A DNA stretch of 64,000 nucleotides, from contig WGMZ01000002.1 of NCBI GenBank assembly GCA_016124735.1, forward strand, positions 46,650 to 110,649. Reading direction: 5' to 3'. Each line of letters opens with the position of its first letter. Positions within the stretch are counted from its first letter, which is position 1. A model generated the notes under the pieces. It saw only the letters and a program-made list of their open reading frames with translations, did no database searches and had not been told where the DNA came from. This DNA comes from Bacteroidota bacterium. GTDB lineage: Bacteria; Bacteroidota; Bacteroidia; UBA8524. The position numbers were made by a program, and so were the translations under genes. Of this stretch, positions 51,329 to 59,745 are shown in pieces.

Positions 51329-52864
51329 TTAATTATACCTGGCTTTGGTAGTCAGGTTCGGGTAGCATTTCAGAGTGTAACTATCTCCCGCGTTGATGCT
51401 GCGGAAAAAGCCTTCCTCTTTGCTTGGAAAATAGCGGCTGTAAGTAGCAATACGACGATTGGCCGCACCGGCGATACCTGCATCTACATTTTTCGCTTTG
51501 ATGTATTGATCTACCACCACCCAATAGATGGCTTTTTTATCAAAATCAGTGCAATTGGCGGCAGCATGCAAATAGGAGTCTCCTATTAAAATATAGGCCT
51601 CACCTTTATTCGGATTAATAGCCAATGCTTTGTCTGCGTAGGTTTTCACCTGATTAATATTCTTGGTAGCCAATGCAATTTTTGCCATGGTGATATAGTC
51701 ATCCACTTTTTTAGCATCCTCTGTTTCTATGTTGATGGCTTTTTGGTAAACCTCCAGAGCTTTTGCATAGTTTTTCTTGCTCTTATAGGCATTCGCCAGG
51801 TTGCGGTATCCGGCTGCATCCGGAGTAAGTTTCAGGTAGGCTTCAGAAACTTCGAAATACAGGTCGGAGCTGGTGCATTTAGCATTATTCAGGAAGAGAA
51901 GAATTTTCTCCATCAACTCCACATTGTTTGGATCTTCTTTGAATTTAGGGGTATAGATTGAAGCCAGAGTTTGGCAATCGAGGTAAGGCGCAGCAAGGTT
52001 GTTCAAATTTTCCTGAGCCACGGTCCATGCTTCCTTCACAAAGTAAATGGTTGAACCTTCTGCTTCTGTGATGGGCTTATCGACCGTAATGTCGATACTA
52101 TCGATGTTGGTAATGGTATAACGGGGAGAATTATAGGAAGGCTTCAACGTAATAACCAGACCTTGATCCAAGGCATCTGCTTTGTCGGAGGTAAAAGTAT
52201 TCTCATTGAGATTTTCCACCTTCAGTGCAGTTTTATAAATACCCAGCTTCATGGTAGTTCCGGGATGCTTGATATTGTAATCCACAATTTCAGTCAATGT
52301 TTCGTAGGCTTTCAAAACATCGTCTTTGGTTTTTCTATTCGCTTTCTCAAGCGCTACCAAATAATTGAAATAGGGAACAACGAGATTGTCTTCCAGATGA
52401 ACACTGTCGAGTTTGATTGACTCTTCGATCAGGGCCATTCCTGCTTCAGGATGTCCTTTGTCGAGGTCGAGTAAAGTCTTTCCCCATTTACCTTTTACAT
52501 AACCTTCTCTTCCGAAATATTGAATACGCTGTTGGTAAATCATACCGATGGTATCCATAATTTCTTTTTTGCGGGTGTCATCTGTTGCTTTTTCATAACG
52601 CCCTTCATAGATTTCAATACCGTCTACATAGGTTTGCTCCCGGAAACAAGGAGCATTGGTGAAAACGTATAACCAGCCTTCAAAAGCAGGTTCGAGGCGT
52701 TTCATTTTCACATCCTCGTGCATGAGGGTGTAATTACGAAGCGTGAGCAAGCTGTCTTTTCCGTTTGGATTGCAGTCGCTCACCTGAGCCTGAACAGCAT
52801 TGAATGCAAACAGTGTCAGCAATAGCATCATGAGCGCTTTTGGTTTCATACTTAATCTTCTCAT
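51329..52864 (-). CDS. Exported TPR protein
   Basis: The product has up to 511 residues. The ATG at 52849 (MKPKALMMLLLTLFAFNAVQAQ) gives the cleanest signal peptide; the track ATG at 52864 adds five basic residues and remains possible. The mature protein is helical, with TPR units in the second half (AGYRNLANAYKSKKNYAKALEVYQKAI; GEAYILIGDSYLHAA). It probably forms a periplasmic scaffold. It lies between an outer-membrane barrel gene four bases upstream and lptC eight bases downstream. This arrangement (coaX-OMP-TPR-lptC) is a familiar one in Bacteroidota, suggesting a part in outer-membrane assembly, though no function is proven. Confidence 0.8.
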   Translation of the reverse strand: MRRLSMKPKALMMLLLTLFAFNAVQAQVSDCNPNGKDSLLTLRNYTLMHEDVKMKRLEPAFEGWLYVFTNAPCFREQTYVDGIEIYEGRYEKATDDTRKKEIMDTIGMIYQQRIQYFGREGYVKGKWGKTLLDLDKGHPEAGMALIEESIKLDSVHLEDNLVVPYFNYLVALEKANRKTKDDVLKAYETLTEIVDYNIKHPGTTMKLGIYKTALKVENLNENTFTSDKADALDQGLVITLKPSYNSPRYTITNIDSIDITVDKPITEAEGSTIYFVKEAWTVAQENLNNLAAPYLDCQTLASIYTPKFKEDPNNVELMEKILLFLNNAKCTSSDLYFEVSEAYLKLTPDAAGYRNLANAYKSKKNYAKALEVYQKAINIETEDAKKVDDYITMAKIALATKNINQVKTYADKALAINPNKGEAYILIGDSYLHAAANCTDFDKKAIYWVVVDQYIKAKNVDAGIAGAANRRIATYSRYFPSKEEGFFRSINAGDSYTLKCYPNLTTKARYN

Positions 52865-52867
52865 TCC

Positions 52868-54244
52868 TTATTCAATTTTGCGTTTGTTGAACCATTTGTC
52901 GTTGAGTGAAACACCCACGGCAAATCTCCAGTAGTTTTCTTTTATTAAATTATTCGTTAAGGTTCCTCTCTGCATATATTCAACCGAAATGTCCAAGCTT
53001 GACAGGACATATTCATACCTGAATTCTTCGTTCACGGTTCGCATCCTTAATGGTATACCTAAGCCAAAACTAATGCCAAGTTCGGTGATGTCTGTGTTGT
53101 TAACATTAAGAAAGGTCTTCCCATACCTTGCGCCAAACCGGTATTCCGTTGTAGCAAACAGAGTCCTGGCAAAGTGCTTGGAGTAATCTGCGGTCTGGCT
53201 CGGTCGAAAGCCATATCCTGCTCCGGCCTTCCATGAGTTTTGAAGGTTCTGGCTTTCATAAGGAGAACGGAACGCACTCCATTGGGAATAGGTATAATCC
53301 AGGGCCAATCGCCATTTTCCATCGTTGGCATTGAGCACATACCCAAAAGCCAGGCTGCTTGGTAAGGCAGTATTTGCAGTTTGAGAATTATCCAAAAGAA
53401 TGGTATCCAGGGTATATTCGTTTCCACTCGACAGAACATAGTTTCTTGCATAGAAAGTTCGTTCATTATGAAGTTGGGAAGAAACCGAATAGGTGGCTCC
53501 AAATTGATGCCGCAACATAACCGTGTCTTTTTCTCCTTTATGCTTTTTGTTGAACAGGCCCTTCTTGTAGATAAACTTATCCTTAAAATAATACTGGGCA
53601 CCCCCCTGAAGAAGCTGGCCATGGACAAACTCAATTGAACTCTCCTTGTAGTTGAGGCGCGAATCACCTGCGGGGTACTCCAATGCGCGGGAGAAGTCTA
53701 CATTTCCATGCAGATAAGACCACTGCAATCCCAGAGAAAAATGCTTTCCCAATGAAAATCCGGTTCCTATATAATAGCGTGAAATACCTCCATTTCCACT
53801 TAACACATCTGTGTAATTACCATGTGCCGAATCATGCTGATAGGTGATATTGTAGCCAATATTACTGTAGGGGATAGCCCCCATGGAAAAACCCCAGGTT
53901 TTTTTCTTGTTTACCTGAAAGCCGATGGCCAGGTAGTTCACTCCTGCACCGTTGGTATGCAGGCGCTGCTGACCTTGTGCAATGGTGCCAAAATAACTCA
54001 ATGCACCAAAACGAAAATTCGTTTTGCTCAAGGCACTGTATGAGGCGGGGTTCAGAAGATACATGTTAAGCGAGTTGCGCATTGCAACCCCAGTTTGACC
54101 CATTGCCTGTTGGTCGGCAAAACCCTGAAAAAAAGTTTCGCCAATTCCAAAACGCGAATAGGGCGACTGGGTTAAGATTTGTGCCTGAAGCGCACCACCA
54201 AAACCGAGCATCAAAGTTATTGACAGAAGAAAAGCTTTACGCAT
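52868..54244 (-). CDS. Outer-membrane beta-barrel protein of unknown function
   Basis: The 458-residue protein has a signal peptide (LLSITLMLGFGGALQAQ). The start TQSPYSRFGIGETFFQGFADQQAMGQTGVAMRNSLNMYLLNPASYSAL resembles FadL/PorV-like Bacteroidota barrels, with an N-terminal plug-like segment and NPAS motif. Many alternating aromatic strands follow (RFGALSYFGTIA, YLAIGFQVNKKKTWGFSMG). It ends in KWFNKRKIE instead of a terminal aromatic. It overlaps coaX by eight bases and precedes the TPR gene by four. It may act with LptC-linked export or as a channel; neither is shown by sequence. Confidence 0.75.
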   Translation of the reverse strand: MRKAFLLSITLMLGFGGALQAQILTQSPYSRFGIGETFFQGFADQQAMGQTGVAMRNSLNMYLLNPASYSALSKTNFRFGALSYFGTIAQGQQRLHTNGAGVNYLAIGFQVNKKKTWGFSMGAIPYSNIGYNITYQHDSAHGNYTDVLSGNGGISRYYIGTGFSLGKHFSLGLQWSYLHGNVDFSRALEYPAGDSRLNYKESSIEFVHGQLLQGGAQYYFKDKFIYKKGLFNKKHKGEKDTVMLRHQFGATYSVSSQLHNERTFYARNYVLSSGNEYTLDTILLDNSQTANTALPSSLAFGYVLNANDGKWRLALDYTYSQWSAFRSPYESQNLQNSWKAGAGYGFRPSQTADYSKHFARTLFATTEYRFGARYGKTFLNVNNTDITELGISFGLGIPLRMRTVNEEFRYEYVLSSLDISVEYMQRGTLTNNLIKENYWRFAVGVSLNDKWFNKRKIE

Positions 54245-54959
54245 CCAGCGATTTCTTATAGTGTAGTATCGTATTTAAACCGGTCAGCACCAGATTTGGC
54301 GCTGCAAATATGTCCATTTTAAGGTTTATCTCAAAAAATGAACAATCCCCTCCGGTAATCAGTATTTGTAAAGACGGATAGCGCTCCTTATAAAGACGGA
54401 TTTGACGTTCACATTCACCAAGCACACCCTGCTTTACTCCCTGCAGCATGCTCATTTTGGTGCTATCGCCGATAAAACCATCCGGGTCTTCCCAATCTAA
54501 CAAAGGCAATCTACCCGTTTGCTCATGCATTGCTTTTAGCCGCATTTGTATGCCCGGACTAATGCTCCCGCCGGGATAATTTCCTTCTGCATCTACAAGG
54601 TCGAAGGTAATGCAGGTTCCGGCATCAATCACCAAGCATGCCTGATTTGGAAACAAATGACGCGCTCCACAGATTCCTGCTATTCGGTCCTTACCTAAGG
54701 TAGACGGGGTTTGATAGAGAATGGTTACAGGCAATGCGTGGTTTAGGTCCAATTCTTCGCATTTAAAGCCAAGTTCGGCGGTGGAGGGCACTTGCTGAAC
54801 CGAACTCATAAACCAGCTAATTGGTGCATGATGTGTGTGCAGCTGGCGTAGCTTTTCCCATTCGCCATAGGTGCATACGCCACTTTCCAGGAGATCATCT
54901 CCCTCAAACAGAGCCCATTTTACAGAACTGTTCCCTATATCTAAAATCCCACTTTTCAT
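54237..54959 (-). CDS. coaX: Type III pantothenate kinase
   Basis: The 240-residue protein has the CoaX acetate-kinase-superfamily motifs: phosphate loop ILDIGNSSVKWALFEG at the start, PSTLGKDRIAGICGARHLFP, the adenine/catalytic VIDAGTCITFDLVDAEGNYPGGSISPGIQMRLKAMHEQTGRLP, and ILITGGDCSFF. It phosphorylates pantothenate in the first step of CoA synthesis, in the cytoplasm, usually needing a monovalent cation. It overlaps birA upstream by four bases and the barrel gene downstream by eight. birA-coaX pairing is common across bacteria. Confidence 0.94.
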   Translation of the reverse strand: MKSGILDIGNSSVKWALFEGDDLLESGVCTYGEWEKLRQLHTHHAPISWFMSSVQQVPSTAELGFKCEELDLNHALPVTILYQTPSTLGKDRIAGICGARHLFPNQACLVIDAGTCITFDLVDAEGNYPGGSISPGIQMRLKAMHEQTGRLPLLDWEDPDGFIGDSTKMSMLQGVKQGVLGECERQIRLYKERYPSLQILITGGDCSFFEINLKMDIFAAPNLVLTGLNTILHYKKSLDA

Positions 54960-55708
54960 AAATCTACCCAGCGAATGTCTTTGATGGAGAATAATTCGGT
55001 TTTTTCTCCCAGGTCAAGGCAAAGTCTACCCCATTCATCAATCTCCCCTACTCTTGCTTTAAACAAACGGCCATTTTGTTCAAAGGTTGTCACCATATTG
55101 AAAAAAAGTAGATGATGATGGTATTCTTCTCTAAGTTTTTCTGGCCTGTCTAGCGATGCAATCCGTTCTTCCAGATGAGCAATTAAGAATGCATATACCT
55201 CATCTAAAGATGGAGTTTGGGAGCTATGTTGCTTAACCGACCCTGCCTTTGTGAGGGGGCCGAAATCCATCTGGAGCACATTGATGCCGATGCCAATGAT
55301 GCTGCACACCATGAGGCTTCCCTGTATACTGTTTTCGATCAGGATGCCTGCGATTTTTTGACGCTGAAAATACAAATCATTGGGCCATTTGATTTTTGTG
55401 CCCGGCAGGTATTCTTCCAGGGTATCGCGAACAGCCAGGGCTACCGCCATATTGAGCAGGAACTGCTGATCGACAGGTAGCTGAAGCTCAAGTACCAGGC
55501 TCATGTAGATATTTTCCCCTGGATTCCCGTTCCATCGGCTTCCCATCTGACCGCGACCATGTTCCTGAAAATCGGCACGTATGGCCGTTCCATGCTGAAT
55601 TTCGCTGGCTTCAAAAAGTTCCCGGGCGAGCTCATTGGTAGAAGACAGAGAAGAGTAACGCAAGGTGATGGTGCGGAAGCGCTGTACAGAAGGAAGGAAG
55701 TTCGTCAA
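54956..55708 (-). CDS. birA: Biotin-[acetyl-CoA-carboxylase] ligase
   Basis: The 250-residue protein lacks the N-terminal DNA-binding domain, so it is a class I ligase. The motifs are YSSLSSTNELARELF, the biotinyl-AMP loop HGRGQMGSRWNGNPGENIYMSL (GRGRxGRxW variant with Gln/Met), KWPNDLYFQRQKIAGILIENSI with the biotin-binding Lys, and IIGIGINVLQ. It attaches biotin to carboxylase carrier proteins. The only usable start in frame is TTG at 55708; no ATG lies between the upstream stop and the core. A good promoter ends 20 bases before that TTG. Confidence 0.93.
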   Translation of the reverse strand: MTNFLPSVQRFRTITLRYSSLSSTNELARELFEASEIQHGTAIRADFQEHGRGQMGSRWNGNPGENIYMSLVLELQLPVDQQFLLNMAVALAVRDTLEEYLPGTKIKWPNDLYFQRQKIAGILIENSIQGSLMVCSIIGIGINVLQMDFGPLTKAGSVKQHSSQTPSLDEVYAFLIAHLEERIASLDRPEKLREEYHHHLLFFNMVTTFEQNGRLFKARVGEIDEWGRLCLDLGEKTELFSIKDIRWVDL

Positions 55709-55728
55709 ATATTGCCGTAATTTGCACG

Positions 55729-55756
55729 CAAAAATAAGGCTATTTGGCTATGGCAA
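55729..55756 (-). promoter_or_regulatory. Promoter of the birA-coaX-lptC operon
   Basis: On the minus strand TATTTTTG (55729-55736) matches TAnnTTTG, and TTG (55754-55756, in a TTTTTTG run) lies 17 bases upstream. The TTG start of birA follows 20 bases downstream of the -7 box. It overlaps the 5' end of the divergent rsfS gene. Confidence 0.65.
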
Positions 55757-56115
55757 AAAACACGAAGGTAGATTCAGGAAGATTATTGGCAGATGTGATT
55801 GTTAAGGGAATGGAAGAGAAAAAGGGGAAAGGTATCACCTTAATCGACCTGCGGGAAGTAAAAGGGGCCGTAGCCGATTATTTTGTCATCTGCGAAGGAG
55901 ACAGCGACCGTCAGGTACAAGCCATTGCTAAATCCGTTGAAGAGTTTGTTGACAAAGAGATTCATGAAGACCCCTATCACCGTGAAGGTTATGAGAACAG
56001 CGAATGGATTTTGTTGGACTATGTGAATGTGGTCGCCCACGTTTTCATTCCGGAAAAACGCGAATTTTTCGCCCTGGAAGATCTTTGGGGCGATGGAGAG
56101 ATTACACGGTACTGA
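55750..56115 (+). CDS. rsfS: Ribosome silencing factor RsfS
   Basis: The start is the ATG at 55750 (MAKNTKVDSGRLLADVI); the track start two codons earlier is a TTG. The 121-residue protein matches RsfS/RsfA: GITLIDLREVKGAVADYFVICEGDSDRQVQAIAKSVEEFV, then GYENSEWILLDYVNVVAHVFIPEKREFFALEDLWGD, with the DYxxVVVHVF signature. It binds ribosomal protein uL14 and blocks joining of the subunits under nutrient shortage. The gene diverges from birA, with 41 bases between start codons. Confidence 0.95.
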   Translation: MAKNTKVDSGRLLADVIVKGMEEKKGKGITLIDLREVKGAVADYFVICEGDSDRQVQAIAKSVEEFVDKEIHEDPYHREGYENSEWILLDYVNVVAHVFIPEKREFFALEDLWGDGEITRY

Positions 56116-56121
56116 GCCGGG

Positions 56122-56625
56122 TCACCGGAATACTTTTGCTTTCATCATCTTTAAAAGAATATCCTCACAATCGGAATACTTGGAGTTAAAGAAGGCTTTG
56201 GTGAGGAGCACAATCAATACAATAGTTATTGGCAGTCCGTAGGGAAAGAAATTACTCCAGGGAGTTTCGGTCCATGGAAAATATACCAATCCGATTTCAA
56301 TCAGTATATTCGATACGATAACCGAATCGATCAATATTTCCTGCCATTTTGGTAAGATTACACTTAGATGAATTACAGTAAATTCCTTTCCAGATTCAAT
56401 CCGACCCAGAATCTCGGGTCGAATTTGGTTATTGATACCCATATCAAAGATTTGCTTTAATGAAAAGCGGTGTTCGTCCTGATTGAATTTTGCCTTGAAG
56501 AAAGTTGTGATTTTTAAATTGTTTCGGTTTCCTCCAACGGAATGCAATTGCAACTTTTCGAAGATCTCCGATTCGCTCAGTGGAGATTGAAGCTTTCTTT
56601 GTTTTTTATAGAATATTCCTATCAT
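56122..56625 (-). CDS. Small membrane protein of unknown function
   Basis: The 167-residue protein has a charged N-terminal half (PLSESEIFEKLQLHSVGG, FFKAKFNQDEHRFSLKQIF), then two probable membrane segments (ILIDSVIVSNILIEIGLVYF and LPITIVLIVLLTKAFF), and ends with the basic MMKAKVFR. No family is recognised. Its ATG overlaps, as ATGA, the stop of a short coding-like segment on the same strand (56622-56727) that has no start codon. It converges on rsfS with six bases between the stops. Whether it is still expressed is unclear, because no promoter is evident. Confidence 0.5.
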   Translation of the reverse strand: MIGIFYKKQRKLQSPLSESEIFEKLQLHSVGGNRNNLKITTFFKAKFNQDEHRFSLKQIFDMGINNQIRPEILGRIESGKEFTVIHLSVILPKWQEILIDSVIVSNILIEIGLVYFPWTETPWSNFFPYGLPITIVLIVLLTKAFFNSKYSDCEDILLKMMKAKVFR

Positions 56626-56727
56626 AGGTTATTTTGTATTTCCGATTCCGTCAAATTTTTAATGCACTCTTCCCGTATCGCCCAGATCTGCTCAAAAGTA
56701 TAAGGAATGTGATTTTCAGAAATCCAT
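56622..56727 (-). pseudogene. Start-less coding-like relic upstream of the small membrane protein
   Basis: The minus strand reads WISENHIPYTFEQIWAIREECIKNLTESEIQNNL then TGA, with the TGA overlapping the next ATG. The codons look protein-coding, and the TFEQIWAIREE pattern recalls small helical proteins that accompany toxin-like genes (EIWAIREEN...). There is no ATG, GTG or TTG in frame before it; the frame runs back into the end of the symporter gene. It may be the 3' remainder of a gene whose 5' part was deleted. Confidence 0.4.
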
Positions 56728-56730
56728 GGT

Positions 56731-58197
56731 CTATGGTCTATGCTCCATGGACTTCTCCATGGCAAAACCACTCAACCACAAGCCCAACCAGGTGAGCATG
56801 CCGTTCACCAGCAGAATCTCATAGCCAAAAGTATAGCCGAGCTTTTCCGGAGCCATGTCGGCGATATAATAGGAAATCAACGGCGAGAGCAAACAGATGG
56901 CCGGGCTCCAATTGTCCTTTATTGTTCTCTTACTGAACATGCCAAAAGCAAAAAGACCCAGCAGCGGGCCATACGTGTAAGAGGCCACCTTAAAAATAAT
57001 ATCGATCAGGCTGTCGTCGTGAAATTGACGGGTAATTACAATGATGATGACAGTCAGTACAGCAAAGGCAAAATGCACGTTCTTCCGTAACGATTCCTGC
57101 TCTTTCGGCGCTCTTTTTTCAATATCCATGATGTCGATGCAAAAGGAGGTGGTCAAAGCCGTGAGTGCCGAATCGGCGCTGGAATAGGCGGCGGCAATCA
57201 ATCCTAAAATAAAGAATATACCCACCAGGGAACCCAATCCACCGTTCATGGCCACTTCCCCAAAGAGGTTGTCGGCTTTAGCGGGCATGTCCATCCCGGT
57301 ATGCTGCGCATAGAGGTACAAGAGTGCGCCCAAACAGAGAAATAAAAGGTTGGCAAAAATCAACACCACGGAAAAACTCACCATGTTCTTCTGTGCCTCT
57401 CCAATGTTTTTGCAGGTCAGGTTTTTCTGCATCATGTCCTGATCCAGCCCAGTCATTACCAGGGCAATTAAAGCTCCGGAAAGGAATTGTTTGTAGAAAT
57501 ATCGGGGATCGCCCGGATCATCAAAAAAGAAGATTTGCGAATAATTGCTCTGCCTTACCTGCTCAATCACTTCTCCAATGCTCCATCCCAGCTGTTTTCC
57601 AATCAAAACTATGGCAAATACCAGCGCCAACAGCATGAAAGTGGTTTGCAGCGTATCGGTCCAGACAATGGTTTTTATTCCACCTTTTCGGGTATAGAGC
57701 CATACCAGTAAGATCGAAAGTCCCACCGTTAATGGAAAAGGGACGTTCAATTGATCAAACAGAATAACCTGAAGCACATTCGCCACCAGATACATACGCA
57801 GGGAAGAGCCCATTAATCGGGAAAGAAGAAAAAAGGCCGAGCCGGTTTTATAAGTGGTTTCTCCAAAGCGCCCCTTCAGAAAAGAATAAATCGTGGTGAG
57901 CTTCAGCCTGTAATACAAGGGCATCAGCACAAAGGCAATCAGCAAATAGCCGGGAATATATCCGAGAACCATTTGCATATAGGAAAACTGCCTGGTTTCT
58001 ACCCAACCGGGTACGGAGATGAAGGTTACTCCCGACAAAGAAGCGCCAATCATCCCAAAGGCCACAAGCCACCAGGAGGAGTTTCTGTTGGCCGTGAAAT
58101 AGGTTGCATTGTCGGCATTTCGCGAGGTGAGTCGTGACACGACAAATAATAGGAGGAAGTAGCCAAGCAGGCAGGAAACAATCAGGGTGGTATCCAT
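56731..58197 (-). CDS. Sodium:solute symporter (SSS family)
   Basis: The 488-residue protein has about thirteen membrane helices. SSS features are visible: VVSRLTSRNADNATYFTANRNSSWWLVAFGMIGASLSGVTFISVPGWV, with the helix-1 break and Ser-Gly-Val-Thr-Phe; GGIKTIVWTDTLQTTFMLLALV; and IAAAYSSADSALTALTTSFCIDI, holding the sodium-site Ser/Thr residues of helix 8. It imports an organic solute with sodium across the inner membrane. The subfamily in Bacteroidota often takes up sialic acid or other sugars, but no catabolic genes are adjacent, so the substrate cannot be named. Its last codons contain a CCATGG-type dispersed motif. Confidence 0.9.
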   Translation of the reverse strand: MDTTLIVSCLLGYFLLLFVVSRLTSRNADNATYFTANRNSSWWLVAFGMIGASLSGVTFISVPGWVETRQFSYMQMVLGYIPGYLLIAFVLMPLYYRLKLTTIYSFLKGRFGETTYKTGSAFFLLSRLMGSSLRMYLVANVLQVILFDQLNVPFPLTVGLSILLVWLYTRKGGIKTIVWTDTLQTTFMLLALVFAIVLIGKQLGWSIGEVIEQVRQSNYSQIFFFDDPGDPRYFYKQFLSGALIALVMTGLDQDMMQKNLTCKNIGEAQKNMVSFSVVLIFANLLFLCLGALLYLYAQHTGMDMPAKADNLFGEVAMNGGLGSLVGIFFILGLIAAAYSSADSALTALTTSFCIDIMDIEKRAPKEQESLRKNVHFAFAVLTVIIIVITRQFHDDSLIDIIFKVASYTYGPLLGLFAFGMFSKRTIKDNWSPAICLLSPLISYYIADMAPEKLGYTFGYEILLVNGMLTWLGLWLSGFAMEKSMEHRP

Positions 58198-58272
58198 CTT
58201 CTATGCAAATACGGTAAAAGCAAAAAGAGGCCAAAATATGTACACAGAAAACTTATTTCCCGGTAGAATTCA

Positions 58273-58280
58273 TAGCTTTG
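58273..58280 (+). promoter_or_regulatory. -7 box of the aminopeptidase-pdxA unit
   Basis: TAGCTTTG matches TAnnTTTG exactly, 19 bases before the aminopeptidase ATG. The -33 position reads CTTA 17 bases upstream, one base away from TTG. Confidence 0.5.
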
Positions 58281-58299
58281 AAAGCCTCAAATTAAGCGC

Positions 58300-59745
58300 A
58301 TGTCAGTTAAAATAGGAACCAACAAAAAAAGCCAGGAAGGCAGCGAAGAAGCTGTTTTGTTTCTCATTAAAAAGAATAGCAAATTGGATGAACTTCGTCT
58401 CAGCGCTGAACAGGAGGACTACCTGAAATCCCAAATAAAAAAAGAAAAAGAACTGGTATCTCTAGGGTCGATGGACAAGGTATGCGCAGTGGCAGTTGAT
58501 TATGGGAAGAAAGATGCCATCGCCAGAAGAGAGGCATACCGAAAGCTGGGCGCTTCATTCTGCAGCATGGTGAATGCAGCAGAAGTGAATACCGCACGAA
58601 TCATCGATCTGAGCGATTCGAAGAATGATTGGTACGACGTAGCAGAAGGCATCTCCTTGTCGAACTACCAATTCCTCAAATACAGGAAAGAAGAAGAAAA
58701 AGAGAGAAACCCTCTGGAAACCATTGCAGTACAGGCAAAACATTCTTCGGATGAGAGAATGCACGAGCTGAATTGCACCGTCGCTTCTGTTTTCTGGGCA
58801 CGCGACCTGGTCAATGAACCAGTCATTACCCTGGATGCTTTAAAGCTAAGTGAAGAAGCGGAACGGATGGGCGAGAAAGCCGGCATCAAGGTGGAAGTAT
58901 TCAATAAAACCAAGCTGGAGGCGCTGAAATTTGGCGGACTCCTGGCGGTAAATTCCGGGAGCCAGACTCCTCCTACCTTTACGATCATGGAATACAAGCC
59001 AAAAAAGGCCGTCAATGATAAACCCATCGTTCTGGTAGGAAAAGGGGTGGTTTACGATACGGGTGGCCTGAGCCTCAAACCCACTTCATCTATGGATACG
59101 ATGAAATCGGATATGGGCGGAGCTGCTGCTGTGATGGCGGCCATCTATGGAGCGGCAAGTATGGAACTTCCGGTACATGTAGTGGCTTTGATTCCGGCAA
59201 CAGACAACCGTCCCGGCGAAATGGCCTATACTCCGGGAGATGTCATTAAAATGTACAATGGTCTACAGGTGGAGGTGCTGAACACCGACGCTGAGGGACG
59301 CATGATTTTGGCCGATGCATTGGCTTATGCTGCGAAATACGATCCGGAACTAGTCATGGATTTTGCTACTCTGACTGGTGCAGCAGCCATGGCCATTGGT
59401 CAATATGGAATTGTATGCATGGGAACAGCAGAAGAGAAAGTGAAACAGAGCCTAAAAAAATCGGGAGATGAGGTCTATGAAAGACTGGTGGAGTTTCCTT
59501 TTTGGGATGAATACAAAGACCTTTTGAAAAGTGATATCGCCGACATGAAAAATATTGGCGGACCAGTTGGAGGAGCGATCACTGCAGGAAAATTCCTGGA
59601 GCATTTCACCTCCTATCCATGGATGCATTTTGATATTGCCGGTCCGGCATACATCAAAGGAAACGATTCTTACAGAGGAAAAAATGGAACAGGCGCCGCC
59701 GTGCGCTTTTTGATCAATTACCTTCAAAACAGAGCGAAAAAATGA
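58300..59745 (+). CDS. Leucyl aminopeptidase (M17 family)
   Basis: The 481-residue protein has an N-terminal macro-like domain to about residue 160 and the M17 catalytic domain after it. DLVNEPVITL marks the join. The metal and catalytic residues lie in VGKGVVYDTGGLSLKPTSSMDTMKSDMGGAAAVM (Lys, two Asp) and VEVLNTDAEGRMILADALAYA (NTDAEGRL signature with Asp, Glu and Arg). It removes N-terminal residues from peptides in the cytoplasm as a hexamer with two metal ions. It overlaps pdxA by four bases (ATGA). Confidence 0.94.
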   Translation: MSVKIGTNKKSQEGSEEAVLFLIKKNSKLDELRLSAEQEDYLKSQIKKEKELVSLGSMDKVCAVAVDYGKKDAIARREAYRKLGASFCSMVNAAEVNTARIIDLSDSKNDWYDVAEGISLSNYQFLKYRKEEEKERNPLETIAVQAKHSSDERMHELNCTVASVFWARDLVNEPVITLDALKLSEEAERMGEKAGIKVEVFNKTKLEALKFGGLLAVNSGSQTPPTFTIMEYKPKKAVNDKPIVLVGKGVVYDTGGLSLKPTSSMDTMKSDMGGAAAVMAAIYGAASMELPVHVVALIPATDNRPGEMAYTPGDVIKMYNGLQVEVLNTDAEGRMILADALAYAAKYDPELVMDFATLTGAAAMAIGQYGIVCMGTAEEKVKQSLKKSGDEVYERLVEFPFWDEYKDLLKSDIADMKNIGGPVGGAITAGKFLEHFTSYPWMHFDIAGPAYIKGNDSYRGKNGTGAAVRFLINYLQNRAKK

